The notes under the pieces: generated by a model
Seen by the model: the letters and a program-made list of their open reading frames with translations, nothing else
What the model was told of the DNA's origin: nothing
The model's database searches: none
Shown here: piece by piece, positions 26,574 to 34,489 of the stretch
Position numbering within the stretch: position 1 is the stretch's first letter
Layout: every line of letters starts with the position of its first letter
Position numbers and translations under genes: made by a program
Source of the DNA: CAZSSH01 sp964609825
GTDB taxonomy: Bacteria; Verrucomicrobiota; Lentisphaeria; Victivallales; Victivallaceae
Direction of reading: 5' to 3'
Length of the DNA stretch: 64,000 nt
Assembly (NCBI GenBank): GCA_964609825.1
Contig: CAZSSH010000009.1
Location: 372,001 to 436,000, forward strand

Positions 26574-26810
26574 CTAGTGTCCGCCATGGCAGCAACCGCC
26601 GCCGCACATATGAGTGTCGGCCGCCGGGCAGCTGTCTTTGCCGGCACAATGTTTGGCACCGCCACTTTTGACCACGGCCGCAAACACCGCCGGGAGTTTT
26701 TTCATATCGCTGGTGCCGCAAGCGGGACAAACGGCGTTGCTGTCAAAGCGCGGGAGCAGCAATTCGCTTTGTTTGCCGCATTGGGCGCATTTAAAATTAA
26801 AAATCGGCAT
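26574..26810 (-). CDS. FmdB-type zinc-ribbon protein
   Basis: A 78-residue protein with the FmdB/CxxC regulatory-protein start MPIFNFKCAQCGK. Two CxxC pairs (C8/C11 and C28/C31) form a zinc ribbon. The tail is rich in Cys and His (HCAGKDSC, HMCGGGCCHGGH) and could bind another metal. Function of the family is not established; some are thought to regulate transcription or translation. It is the first gene of the array with rsmA, with a promoter just upstream. Confidence 0.83.
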   Translation of the reverse strand: MPIFNFKCAQCGKQSELLLPRFDSNAVCPACGTSDMKKLPAVFAAVVKSGGAKHCAGKDSCPAADTHMCGGGCCHGGH

Positions 26811-26892
26811 ATCTCATTGATCCTTCAAGGTTTTTGCCCGGCTTGACGGCCCGGCATGATGCGGATTTTAAGTGCCGCACTCCGAAAGAAAT

Positions 26893-26920
26893 AAGATACA
26901 CCGATTTTTGAAATTTTCAA
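26893..26920 (-). promoter_or_regulatory. Predicted promoter of the fmdB-rsmA array
   Basis: Minus strand TTGAAA (26915-26920) and TATCTT (26893-26898), 16 bp apart, about 80 bp before the first start codon. The -35 region lies in a TTTGAAATTTTCAAA palindrome. Confidence 0.45.
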
Positions 26921-26928
26921 ATATTTTT

Positions 26929-28233
26929 TTAGACTTTAACGCCGAAAGAGTTTAAAATCTGCTGCACCGCCTTGACATCGACCTCCCGCGCTTGAATGTT
27001 TTGGCGGGCGGCCACGGCGGCGGCAACGCCGACGCCCTGACCGATATTGAGGCAAATCGGCATCACCCGGTAGTTGGAGTGCGCCTTGTGGGTGCCGCAA
27101 ATATTGCGCCCGGAGAGGAGTAACCCGTCGATTTTTTCGGGGACACAGCTGCGGTACGGGATCGAGTATTTGCCCTTGGCGACAAAGTGGTGCTGTGCGC
27201 CGTGCTCATCAAGACCCGGACCTTTGAGGCTGTGGATGTCAAAGTTGAAGAAATTGCGCGTGGCGATCCAGTCGTCAAAGAGTTTGGCCTCGACAATGTC
27301 GTTTTCGTTAAGGCAATAGAGCCCCTTAAAGTGGCGGGTTTCGCGGACGCCGACGTTTTGGGCGGTGCTCACCAAGTAGCAATTTTTGTAGCCGGGGGCG
27401 AATTCGCGCAAAAAGTCGATGATTTTCTCAATCTGCCGGTGGCAGATGATTTCGGCCCTGGTCAGATCGCGGACGTTGGTGGCGTCGATGTTGATCACGT
27501 TGGTCATATTGACGGTGACTTCGCCGGGGAAGCGCGCCGGGTAAAGAAGCACATGGCCCGCCGGGTGCGGCAAATGCTGCCGGGCGAGGGCCTGGATTTC
27601 CCCTTTGGGGACATCGACCTTGGTCTCAAAGCTGCCCGGAAAAATCGCCTGATTGTAGTCCACGCCGCCAATGCGGAACATTAAGGTAACCGGCTGACAC
27701 ACGTGATCGGTCTCGCGCCCCAAAATGTACTCGGCCCCGGCCCGTGCAGCAGCGTCGCCGTCGCCGGTGGCGTCAATCACCACTTTGGCCATAATCGCCT
27801 CGCGCCCGGATTTGCTCTCGGTCACGACGCCGACGACCTTATTGTCTTGTTTGATCACATCGACGATCTGGGTATACAATTGGACTTGGACATTGTCCTC
27901 CTCCATCATGTCAAAAAACACATTTTTGAGGCACTCATGGCTGATCGAATACAAATCGACCTGATTTTGGGTGCGGGACAAGGCTTGTTTGCAGAGCATC
28001 CGGTGAGTGATTTCGTCCAATAAGGGCGACTCGGTGCCGCCGCACCAGTGGGACATCATGCCGGTGGTGGCCATGCCGCCCAACGTGTTTAATTGCTCGA
28101 TGATCATCGTGGGGGCGCCGGTGCGGGCTGCGCCCAAGGCGGCGCCGATGCCCGCGGGGCCGCCGCCGGCAACCAAAACTTCAACACTGGCAACGACCGG
28201 GATTTCCCGGGATTTTTCGGTAATGGTTTTCAT
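26929..28233 (-). CDS. FAD-dependent oxidoreductase (FAD_oxidored family)
   Basis: A 434-residue flavoprotein. The N-terminal EVLVAGGGPAGIGAALGAAR (residues 18-37) is the FAD-binding GxGxxG loop; IDATGDGDAAARAGAE (about 152-167) and the C-terminal LLLSGRNICGTHKAHSNYRV and GQGVGVAAAVA blocks are typical of this family. No signal peptide is present, so it is cytoplasmic. The substrate is unknown; related proteins occur in carbohydrate-use loci of PVC bacteria. It follows a paralogue by 11 bp and both are divergent from an AraC-type regulator. Confidence 0.88.
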   Translation of the reverse strand: MKTITEKSREIPVVASVEVLVAGGGPAGIGAALGAARTGAPTMIIEQLNTLGGMATTGMMSHWCGGTESPLLDEITHRMLCKQALSRTQNQVDLYSISHECLKNVFFDMMEEDNVQVQLYTQIVDVIKQDNKVVGVVTESKSGREAIMAKVVIDATGDGDAAARAGAEYILGRETDHVCQPVTLMFRIGGVDYNQAIFPGSFETKVDVPKGEIQALARQHLPHPAGHVLLYPARFPGEVTVNMTNVINIDATNVRDLTRAEIICHRQIEKIIDFLREFAPGYKNCYLVSTAQNVGVRETRHFKGLYCLNENDIVEAKLFDDWIATRNFFNFDIHSLKGPGLDEHGAQHHFVAKGKYSIPYRSCVPEKIDGLLLSGRNICGTHKAHSNYRVMPICLNIGQGVGVAAAVAARQNIQAREVDVKAVQQILNSFGVKV

Positions 28234-28244
28234 AAAATAATCCC

Positions 28245-30020
28245 TTATTTGAGTTCAAACGAAAAAACTTTGGCTTTTTTGCCGCCCCAGCTCGAGTAAA
28301 TCTTGAGCCGGACACCTGCAGTTTTGACGGGGGCAAACGACACCGGAACGTAACGGTGAAAATTCTCCAAATTGCGGTAGATTTCGACCCAGTTTTGCTT
28401 TTTGTCCAATACCTCAATCGCGAAATCGCGCACCAGTTTGGCGGGCATGGCGCGCAACTCGGGGGTGCCCTCGACGCACATCTGGCGCTTGACATCATCG
28501 AGATCGCTGTCAAAGACGAGGCGGCAGCCCTTTACCGTCACGGCCTTTTTAAATTGGTAGGTCGCGGTCTCGTTGCGGGCAAATTCTTTGCCGTGATTGA
28601 TTTTTTCCCAGTTGCGCTCAAAGCCGTTGGCGACGAGCGGGAAATCGTGATTTTCCGCCGGGGACTGTTTGGCGCTTTTGCGTTTAACCGGGGTGATCTT
28701 TTCCCAGTCACGGTCAAAGCCGTCGCGCAAAACGGGGTGATCGAGCTCGCCTGACAAAGAGAGCTCCGAGACTTCGCGCCGGAGACCGGGGATGAATTGA
28801 TCCTGATCCATCAACGTTTGCTGCAACTCGTTGAGGTGCTGCTCATAGACGCCGCGCGGCGTGGTGCCGTATTTGACGGCCAAGGCGGCCGCGGTACCGA
28901 TCGCCTGACCCATGGTGGCGCAAGTGGCCATCACCCGGGTCGAGCTCATCGCCATGTGGGTGGCCGAAATGTTGCGCCCGGCGAAAAATAGGTTGTCAAT
29001 GTTGACCGAGTACAAGGAGCGGTACGGAATCCCGTAGGGGGACGGCGCCGGGTGAAAGATCGTCGGCTCGCCGGGGTAATAGATGGCCTCGGGGTGATGA
29101 TCGTCCATCGACCAGCCGCCGTAGCAGACTTTGTCGGCAAATTCGCCGCCGGCTTCGACTTCTTTTTGGCAGAGGATGTGGTCGCCCTCATAGCGGATGT
29201 TTTCGCGCTTGCCGGGCAGACTCCCGATCCAGTCGAGCTCCCAGTTGTGGCCGCGCTTGTCGGGATGATTTTTGATGTACTCCCAGGTGCCGTAGGCGAT
29301 TTTAAAGAGCTCGTCGCGGATTGCGTCGGCATCTTTGATGGTGTCTTTTAAGCCGCCGAACTCCATCCACCAAAAATTGTGCCCGGTGGGGCGCATGTCA
29401 CGTTTTGGGCAGGTATTTTCGTCATAATGGTAGGCCCATGCGGGAGCACGGAACGGGATATGCTTATCGGTCGCCCGAAGCTGGATTAAGATACTGTTGC
29501 CCATGGTTTTGGCGTCGGATTCGGTCGGGGCGTGGCACTCGTCAAACTCTCTTTGGCTCTCGCGGCCGCGGCGGTAACGGGCACCGGAGCTGCGCAATAT
29601 GCTGTCGCCGGAGCAATCGGCAAAGAGAGTACCCTCAATCAGATAGTCCTCGTATTGTAAAAGATGCCATGCTTTGACGGCGACGATCTTGCCGTTTTCG
29701 ACCACGGTTTTGCGGACAGTGGTGTTTAAAAATATGGTGAGATTTTTTTCCTCTTTGGCCAAAGAGTACATGACATCGTCCCAAATCGTGTAGCGCAAGG
29801 TTGGGTTGTAATAATAATTGTTGAGCTGGACTTCCTCCAGCAATCCCGTTTCCTTGACGTCATGGGCGCCGCAGATCCACATCCTTACTTCACTTGACGC
29901 ATTGCCGCCAAACATCGGCCGATCCTGAATGATCGCCGTTTTGATCCCGTTGCGCGCCGCGCTCACCGCCGCGCACAATCCCGCCATGCCGCCGCCGACA
30001 ACCACAAAATCGAATTTCAT
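28245..30020 (-). CDS. FAD-dependent oxidoreductase with C-terminal discoidin-like domain
   Basis: A 591-residue paralogue of the preceding protein. FDFVVVGGGMAGLCAAVSAA is the FAD loop; the closing flavin block is NLFFAGRNISATHMAMSSTR near residue 340. Beyond about residue 400 there is an extra region: two copies of a short unit (DGFDRDWEKI and NGFERNWEKI) and then a beta-rich domain like F5/8 type C. The start at 30020 is chosen because CGGAGG lies 9 nt ahead, ruling out an upstream ATG at 30056. The neighbouring regulator probably controls it. Substrate unknown; oxidation of a sugar or cyclitol is a reasonable guess. Confidence 0.87.
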   Translation of the reverse strand: MKFDFVVVGGGMAGLCAAVSAARNGIKTAIIQDRPMFGGNASSEVRMWICGAHDVKETGLLEEVQLNNYYYNPTLRYTIWDDVMYSLAKEEKNLTIFLNTTVRKTVVENGKIVAVKAWHLLQYEDYLIEGTLFADCSGDSILRSSGARYRRGRESQREFDECHAPTESDAKTMGNSILIQLRATDKHIPFRAPAWAYHYDENTCPKRDMRPTGHNFWWMEFGGLKDTIKDADAIRDELFKIAYGTWEYIKNHPDKRGHNWELDWIGSLPGKRENIRYEGDHILCQKEVEAGGEFADKVCYGGWSMDDHHPEAIYYPGEPTIFHPAPSPYGIPYRSLYSVNIDNLFFAGRNISATHMAMSSTRVMATCATMGQAIGTAAALAVKYGTTPRGVYEQHLNELQQTLMDQDQFIPGLRREVSELSLSGELDHPVLRDGFDRDWEKITPVKRKSAKQSPAENHDFPLVANGFERNWEKINHGKEFARNETATYQFKKAVTVKGCRLVFDSDLDDVKRQMCVEGTPELRAMPAKLVRDFAIEVLDKKQNWVEIYRNLENFHRYVPVSFAPVKTAGVRLKIYSSWGGKKAKVFSFELK

Positions 30021-30040
30021 CGTAAAATCCTCCGTTTTTA

Positions 30041-30053
30041 CCGTTTGAAACGG
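30041..30053. promoter_or_regulatory. Palindrome CCGTTTGAAACGG in the leader of the FAD genes
   Basis: A perfect 13-bp inverted repeat centred on G30047, about 20 bp upstream of the start codon at 30020 and between the divergent FAD and AraC genes. It could be an operator. Confidence 0.45.
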
Positions 30054-30104
30054 CATTTTTTAATGTTCACAATCTTTAATTTAACGTTTTTTTGGGAAAA
30101 AACC

Positions 30105-30133
30105 TTGACTTATTTGAGAATTAATCTTAAATT
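30105..30133 (+). promoter_or_regulatory. Promoter of the PocR-AraC gene
   Basis: TTGACT (30105-30110) and TAAATT (30128-30133), 17 bp apart, about 25 bp before the start codon. Transcription would start near 30140, which excludes the upstream in-frame ATG at 30045. Confidence 0.55.
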
Positions 30134-30155
30134 ATCACAGGTTTGGAGAAAAAGT

Positions 30156-30995
30156 ATGAAATTATCCGAGTTGCTGCATTTGACGGAGTTGGAAACCGGC
30201 GGGTTATTGAGTCTGGAGATTTTTCATTTGGTTTTTTACAAGTGCGACAGTCTCAAACTCGAGCCCGACCAATACATCCACCGCGGCGAATACTGCATGT
30301 ACATCAAGCAGCAGGCGCGGTACGGCGAGTGCGCCGAAAATAAAAAGAACAGTATGATTTTGGCCGGGCGCGGCCACTCCTTTTGCGGGGTTTGTCCGCA
30401 CGGGATCTGGGAGCTGGCAATGCCGGTCAAAATCGACGGCAAAACGGCGGCGATTCTCTATTTGGGGTATTTCCGCGAAGCCAAGCGCGAGTTGACGCCG
30501 CCATCGTACATCAAGCCCTTTGCCGGGCGCAAGCCGGAGGTGATCACGGCGGCCAAGAAGGAGTTGGTCCGGCGCGCCGGGGCGTTTATCCGCAAATTTA
30601 TTGAGCTGGAGGCCCGGCTTTTCATTGCCGGGGGCGGCCTTGACTGCAAGCAAAACACGGAAGAGTTTTATTTGGAGAATTGTCACCGGTTTATCGAGCG
30701 CCATTACCGCAAAAACATTGCCTTAAGCGATCTCTCCGAGGTCTTGCAGCTCAATGCCAATTATTTGGGAGCATTGCTCAAAAAAAAGAGCGGCAAAACC
30801 TTTCGCCAACTCTTGAATGAGCGGCGGCTCACCGAGGCGGCGGGGTTTCTCAAACTCCACTACAAGCTCTCCGTGAGCCAAGTCGCCCAAAATTGCGGCT
30901 ACAACGACAGCAACTATTTTTGCCGGGTCTTTACCGAAAAATTCGGGATGTCGCCCACGGCCTACCGGCGGCATCCCGGCGACAGCGGCAAATAA
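30156..30995 (+). CDS. AraC-family regulator with N-terminal PocR-like sensor
   Basis: A 279-residue transcription regulator. Residues 10-150 resemble the PocR sensory domain: the cysteines of YCMYI (C47), GEC (C59) and CGVCPHGIWELAMPV (C77, C80) are in the family's spacing. Residues about 170-275 hold the two helix-turn-helix units of AraC proteins (ALSDLSEVLQLNANYLGALLKKKSGKTF, cited in part, and VSQVAQNCGYNDSNYFCRVF). The start has TTGGAGAA ahead. The gene is divergent from two FAD oxidoreductases, so it probably activates them on sensing their substrate. The stop abuts the convergent pseudopilin gene with no gap. Confidence 0.9.
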   Translation: MKLSELLHLTELETGGLLSLEIFHLVFYKCDSLKLEPDQYIHRGEYCMYIKQQARYGECAENKKNSMILAGRGHSFCGVCPHGIWELAMPVKIDGKTAAILYLGYFREAKRELTPPSYIKPFAGRKPEVITAAKKELVRRAGAFIRKFIELEARLFIAGGGLDCKQNTEEFYLENCHRFIERHYRKNIALSDLSEVLQLNANYLGALLKKKSGKTFRQLLNERRLTEAAGFLKLHYKLSVSQVAQNCGYNDSNYFCRVFTEKFGMSPTAYRRHPGDSGK

Positions 30996-31688
30996 TTATC
31001 GTGCGTCCCAAAAATAATTGGGCGTAGTTTCCGGGATTTCCACGCCTTTCATCCCCTCGACGTGACCGTCGATAAAGGTGACATTGGCCCCGGCATTGCC
31101 GAGGTGACGCCACAAATTGGTACCTTGGATGATGGTCGATTTGTTCCACGCACAGCCGTCCGGGTAGCTGTTGGCACCGCCGATGCGGTACATGTCAAAG
31201 AGCATCGCGTTTTTGGACGGGTGTTTGATTTTGTTCCACGGACGGTATGTGGGGTTGGCGGTGGCGGCGCTTCCGCCGTTTTGAGTGACGATGTAGCCGT
31301 TGATGCCGTAGTGGATCGACTCTTTGGTGGTGTCAAATTCGCGCGAGGACGGGCAGGCCAACGGCCCTTTGGGAATATAGCGGCTGGGGCCCATATATTT
31401 GGCGTAGCACCAGTCGGTGACGTTGATCCCCTGTTGGATGTAAGGCATCAGCATATCCTGCCATTTGCCGTTGTATGTGGGGCCGATGTTGCCGTTCCAC
31501 GCCGGGGCGACACGGTTGGTGTCAACGTACATGATCATGTAGGTGCCGACCTGACGCAGATTGCTAGCGCATTTGATGTCTTTGGCCTTGTCGCGCGCTT
31601 TGTTGAGGGCGGGCAACAGCATCGATGCCAAAATGGCGATGATGGCGATGACGACGAGGAGCTCGATGAGGGTAAAAAGTTTTTTCAT
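30996..31688 (-). CDS. Pseudopilin-like protein, H-X-DG type, paired with LacI regulator
   Basis: A 230-residue protein with the type IV pilin-like start FTLIELLVVIAIIAILA (residues 5-21) as membrane helix, then a short alpha/beta domain (four Cys). The C-terminus has RHLGNAGANVTFIDGHVEGM, the H-X(n)-DG motif of DUF1559-like proteins that are very numerous in Lentisphaerota and Planctomycetota. The residue before FTLIE is Leu, not the Gly required by ordinary prepilin peptidases. It starts 18 bp after the LacI gene stop and is probably co-transcribed with it. Function unknown; a surface role in sugar capture is speculation from context. Confidence 0.9.
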   Translation of the reverse strand: MKKLFTLIELLVVIAIIAILASMLLPALNKARDKAKDIKCASNLRQVGTYMIMYVDTNRVAPAWNGNIGPTYNGKWQDMLMPYIQQGINVTDWCYAKYMGPSRYIPKGPLACPSSREFDTTKESIHYGINGYIVTQNGGSAATANPTYRPWNKIKHPSKNAMLFDMYRIGGANSYPDGCAWNKSTIIQGTNLWRHLGNAGANVTFIDGHVEGMKGVEIPETTPNYFWDAR

Positions 31689-31706
31689 GATACAAATATC
31701 CTTATG

Positions 31707-32678
31707 TTATTGGGTGGTTTCCTGCGGGGTAAATAAACACGCAATATGTTTTGCCTCCTGCGAGCGGTGCTCCAGCAACTCAAAAATATTGTCAACCAGT
31801 TGCTGAGTGTCGACCGCAAGGTGTGACAATGCCGGGATTTGCAATTTGCCGATTTTGGCGATGCCGATCCCGGCAATTTCGATATCGTGCGGGATTTTTA
31901 GTCCGCGGCGCTGCAAACGGTTGGACAAAATCACCGCCGACTCGCTGCCGCCCACCAGCCACGCTTTGGGTGCATCCGGCCGGGTGATGGCCGTTTCGTC
32001 AAAGTCAAAGCAAAACAAGTGATCATTGACATGGCAGTCGTGCAACTCGACCGTGCAACCGTACTTGCCCGCGGCGGTCTCTAGTGCCTCAATTTTATTG
32101 GACTCCTCGGTCAAGTGGCCGATATAGCCGATTCGGCGGTGGCGCACACTCCAGAGTCGGATCAGCTCGTCCATGCCGGGGCTGTGATCGCAAAATACTG
32201 CAGCGGTGCCCTCGGGGTGATAATTGTAAACCACCGTGGGAATTTTTTCGGTACGGATGATTTTGAGCAAATCCGCGTGTTTCTCCAAACTTCCGGGGAG
32301 ATAAATGATCCCGTCAACTCCAACAGACAAGAGATTCTTTAACGCCTGATGCTCTTTGGCAAGTGACCACTCGGTGGCGGAGATCAGCAAATGTTTGCCG
32401 CGCGCGGCCGCAGCCACCAATGCGTCGCCGGTCAATTGCGAGTAAAACAAGGAGGAGATATCGCCGACCACCAAGCCGATGGTGTTGGTCTTGCCGCTCC
32501 GTAAAATCCGGCCGGCCATTTGCGGACGGTAATTGAGTTTTTGCGCACAGTCGATGATCCGCTGGCGGGTCTCGGCTTTGAGGCGGCCGGCCAAGGCTTT
32601 GTTGTTAAGCACCAACGAAACGGTTGAGACATCGACTTGTGTCTCATTGGCGATATCGGCTAAAGTGCTGCGTTTCAT
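31707..32678 (-). CDS. LacI-family transcriptional regulator, pseudopilin module
   Basis: A 323-residue repressor. The DNA-binding part STLADIANETQVDVSTVSLV and the hinge LNYRPQMAGRILRSGKTNTIGL fill residues 3-65; the sugar-sensing domain follows. The ATG at 32678 has TGGAG 6 nt ahead; the earlier ATG in frame at 32690 lies within that site. Downstream the pseudopilin gene follows after 18 bp. Its own promoter has a perfect palindrome (32696-32709), so it is likely autoregulated, controlling the pseudopilin with it. It is separated from the GH5 gene by a terminator. The inducer is unknown. Confidence 0.93.
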   Translation of the reverse strand: MKRSTLADIANETQVDVSTVSLVLNNKALAGRLKAETRQRIIDCAQKLNYRPQMAGRILRSGKTNTIGLVVGDISSLFYSQLTGDALVAAAARGKHLLISATEWSLAKEHQALKNLLSVGVDGIIYLPGSLEKHADLLKIIRTEKIPTVVYNYHPEGTAAVFCDHSPGMDELIRLWSVRHRRIGYIGHLTEESNKIEALETAAGKYGCTVELHDCHVNDHLFCFDFDETAITRPDAPKAWLVGGSESAVILSNRLQRRGLKIPHDIEIAGIGIAKIGKLQIPALSHLAVDTQQLVDNIFELLEHRSQEAKHIACLFTPQETTQ

Positions 32679-32695
32679 TGGCGACTCCATTTTTG

Positions 32696-32745
32696 TTCAA
32701 ACGTTTGAATAGTTATATTATAGCAGAAATTAACCAATAAGTCAA
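32696..32745 (-). promoter_or_regulatory. Promoter and palindromic operator of the LacI-pseudopilin module
   Basis: Minus strand TTGACT (32740-32745) and TATAAT (32717-32722) are 17 bp apart. The perfect 14-bp palindrome TTCAAACGTTTGAA (32696-32709), with central CG, lies over the expected start of transcription. This is the same layout as at 4649-4698. Confidence 0.78.
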
Positions 32746-32772
32746 GCGTAAATGCATTTTTTTTTATTTCGG

Positions 32773-32815
32773 CAAAAAAAACGGCGTTGACGGCAAAAGG
32801 CGCCGGTCAACGCCG
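32773..32815 (-). terminator. Intrinsic terminator of the GH5 gene
   Basis: Minus strand CGGCGTTGAC (32815-32806) pairs with GTCAACGCCG (32791-32782), followed by a T-tract from 32781. It lies just after the GH5 stop at 32833 and isolates that gene from the LacI gene downstream. Confidence 0.85.
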
Positions 32816-32832
32816 ATGATTGAAGCAAATGC

Positions 32833-34362
32833 TTATTTTACGTTCTTTTTGAGCCCCTCCAGCAATACTTCTTTGCGTTTGGTATTGGGCACGGGGGTGT
32901 TGACCTCCGGGTCGTCGCTGTACTCGACGCTCCAGCCGGGCCACTCGCGGAAGGCGTGATAGCTCCAGTCCCAGTGGTACTCCTCAAAGATATCGATCAA
33001 ATCCTTGAGATAATCCGCCGCGCCGGGCGCCCAGCGGACGCAGCCGAATTCGCCGACGTAGATCCGGGCGCCGGTCTTTTGCTGAAATTCGCGCGCTCTG
33101 GCTAATTCTTTGCGCAGATACTCTTTGTTGTACCCTTTGCTTTCGTCCGGGTAGCCCTGAAACGGTTTCTGGTCGGGGCGCAACTGGTGGGTCAGCTGAC
33201 CGGGGGTATAAAAGTGGATGCTGTAAATGATGTCGGGTTCATTAAATACCGGCAAAAACTCCAGATCGTCATAATTTGCCATGCGGTCGGACTCGATGAT
33301 GATCGGTGTTTTTGGGTCGACGGCGCGGATCGCCTTGATGGTGCGTTGGGCCAACTCGGGCCACGACGGATCGCCCGGCTTGAGATTGCGCGAGTGCGGT
33401 TCGTTAAGGATATCGTAACCCCAGACGGCCGGGTGCTTGCCGTAGCGTTTGGCGATTTCCTGCCAGACGTCGATCAAATATTGCTGCCCGGCCGCGGAGC
33501 CGAGGACCAGTTTGCCGCCCTCAAACGGGTGGAGGTCAATTACCACATGGATGTGGTGACGCGCGGCGGAATCCAAAACAGTTGCGAGATTGTCGATGTT
33601 TTTGGCGGTTTCGGCCTTGTACTCGTCAAGCGTGTACTCGCGGCCCAAACTGCGGTTGAGCTGCCAGCGGACAAGGCCGACGTTCCACTTCTCCATTTCC
33701 GCAAAATCTTCTTCTTTAAACGAGTTGGGCGACATCACGCCGCGGCGGACAGTCGGATCCATCGTATATTTGGCCTGGGGGATCGGGGTTTGCTTTAACG
33801 TGGACACCGGGCTGGCGTTGGCTTTAAAAAACTTGATGTTGCGAAACGACACCGTGCCGGTGGACTGCTGAAGCCCGAGCACCAGATTGGCCTTTTTTAC
33901 ATCGCCCGGGATGGCAAGATTGCTGTTGGCGGTGTACCACTTTCGCGTCCCCATGTTGCGCTGCCAGCCGGGGTTGAGGTCGGGGTACTCCTCTTTGCCG
34001 TTGCTGGTAAAGGTGACCATAAATTTGATCCCGTTCCATGGATTTTTGGGCTGAGTCACATTGGTGCACTCGATGTCGCCCGAGGAGTAGATGCCGCCGC
34101 CGTCAAGCTTCATCGCCGCAATATCCAACGGAATGGTCACCGCGCCTTTAAAGGAGGCTTGGTCTTCGCCCGGCGGGATGCTGATGGTAAGGACATTGGT
34201 TCCCTCGTAATCCTTGGCGATTTTGGCGTAAGGGCACTGGGCGACGCGGGTTTTGACCGCCGGATCGTCGAGATCCAACGACCAGACGACATCGGCGGCA
34301 GTCAGGGCGACGGCGGCGGTGATTGCGGCCAATACGCCGGTAAGTTTGACGGACAGTGACAT
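32833..34362 (-). CDS. Secreted GH5-family glycoside hydrolase
   Basis: A 509-residue enzyme. A signal peptide (about 1-22, ending TAADVV) precedes an N-terminal beta-sandwich (about 25-185) and a TIM barrel. DILNEPHSR carries the catalytic acid (about E321) and RIYVGEFG the nucleophile (about E438); VVIDLHPFE and SIHFYTPGQ are further GH5 features. Substrate could be beta-glucan or mannan. ATG 34362 is preferred to 34368 for spacing from GAGAGG. It has its own promoter and terminator. It is not in operon with the LacI gene downstream, though that repressor may control it. Confidence 0.88.
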   Translation of the reverse strand: MSLSVKLTGVLAAITAAVALTAADVVWSLDLDDPAVKTRVAQCPYAKIAKDYEGTNVLTISIPPGEDQASFKGAVTIPLDIAAMKLDGGGIYSSGDIECTNVTQPKNPWNGIKFMVTFTSNGKEEYPDLNPGWQRNMGTRKWYTANSNLAIPGDVKKANLVLGLQQSTGTVSFRNIKFFKANASPVSTLKQTPIPQAKYTMDPTVRRGVMSPNSFKEEDFAEMEKWNVGLVRWQLNRSLGREYTLDEYKAETAKNIDNLATVLDSAARHHIHVVIDLHPFEGGKLVLGSAAGQQYLIDVWQEIAKRYGKHPAVWGYDILNEPHSRNLKPGDPSWPELAQRTIKAIRAVDPKTPIIIESDRMANYDDLEFLPVFNEPDIIYSIHFYTPGQLTHQLRPDQKPFQGYPDESKGYNKEYLRKELARAREFQQKTGARIYVGEFGCVRWAPGAADYLKDLIDIFEEYHWDWSYHAFREWPGWSVEYSDDPEVNTPVPNTKRKEVLLEGLKKNVK

Positions 34363-34420
34363 GGGCATCCTCTCTTTCGGGGTTGATTGCTGCGGACTCT
34401 TTACGGTAACTTGTCTTCAA

Positions 34421-34449
34421 AGTATACTACAAATCCGGCGGTTTGTCAA
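34421..34449 (-). promoter_or_regulatory. Promoter of the GH5 gene
   Basis: Minus strand TTGACA (34444-34449) and TATACT (34421-34426), spacing 17 bp, near-consensus. Confidence 0.78.
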
Positions 34450-34470
34450 TCCGTCGAGTGTAATTTCTGC

Positions 34471-34489
34471 TGCACCAAAATGCACCAAA
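34471..34489. repeat. Two TGCACCAAA direct repeats upstream of the GH5 promoter
   Basis: TGCACCAAA at 34471-34479 and 34481-34489, one helical turn apart (10 bp), about 20 bp upstream of the -35 box. A possible activator site. Confidence 0.45.

Noticed and set aside
26900..26928. TTTGAAATTTTCAAA plus T-run as a plus-strand terminator
   Set aside because: No plus-strand gene ends there, and the palindrome overlaps the likely -35 box of the minus-strand fmdB-like gene.
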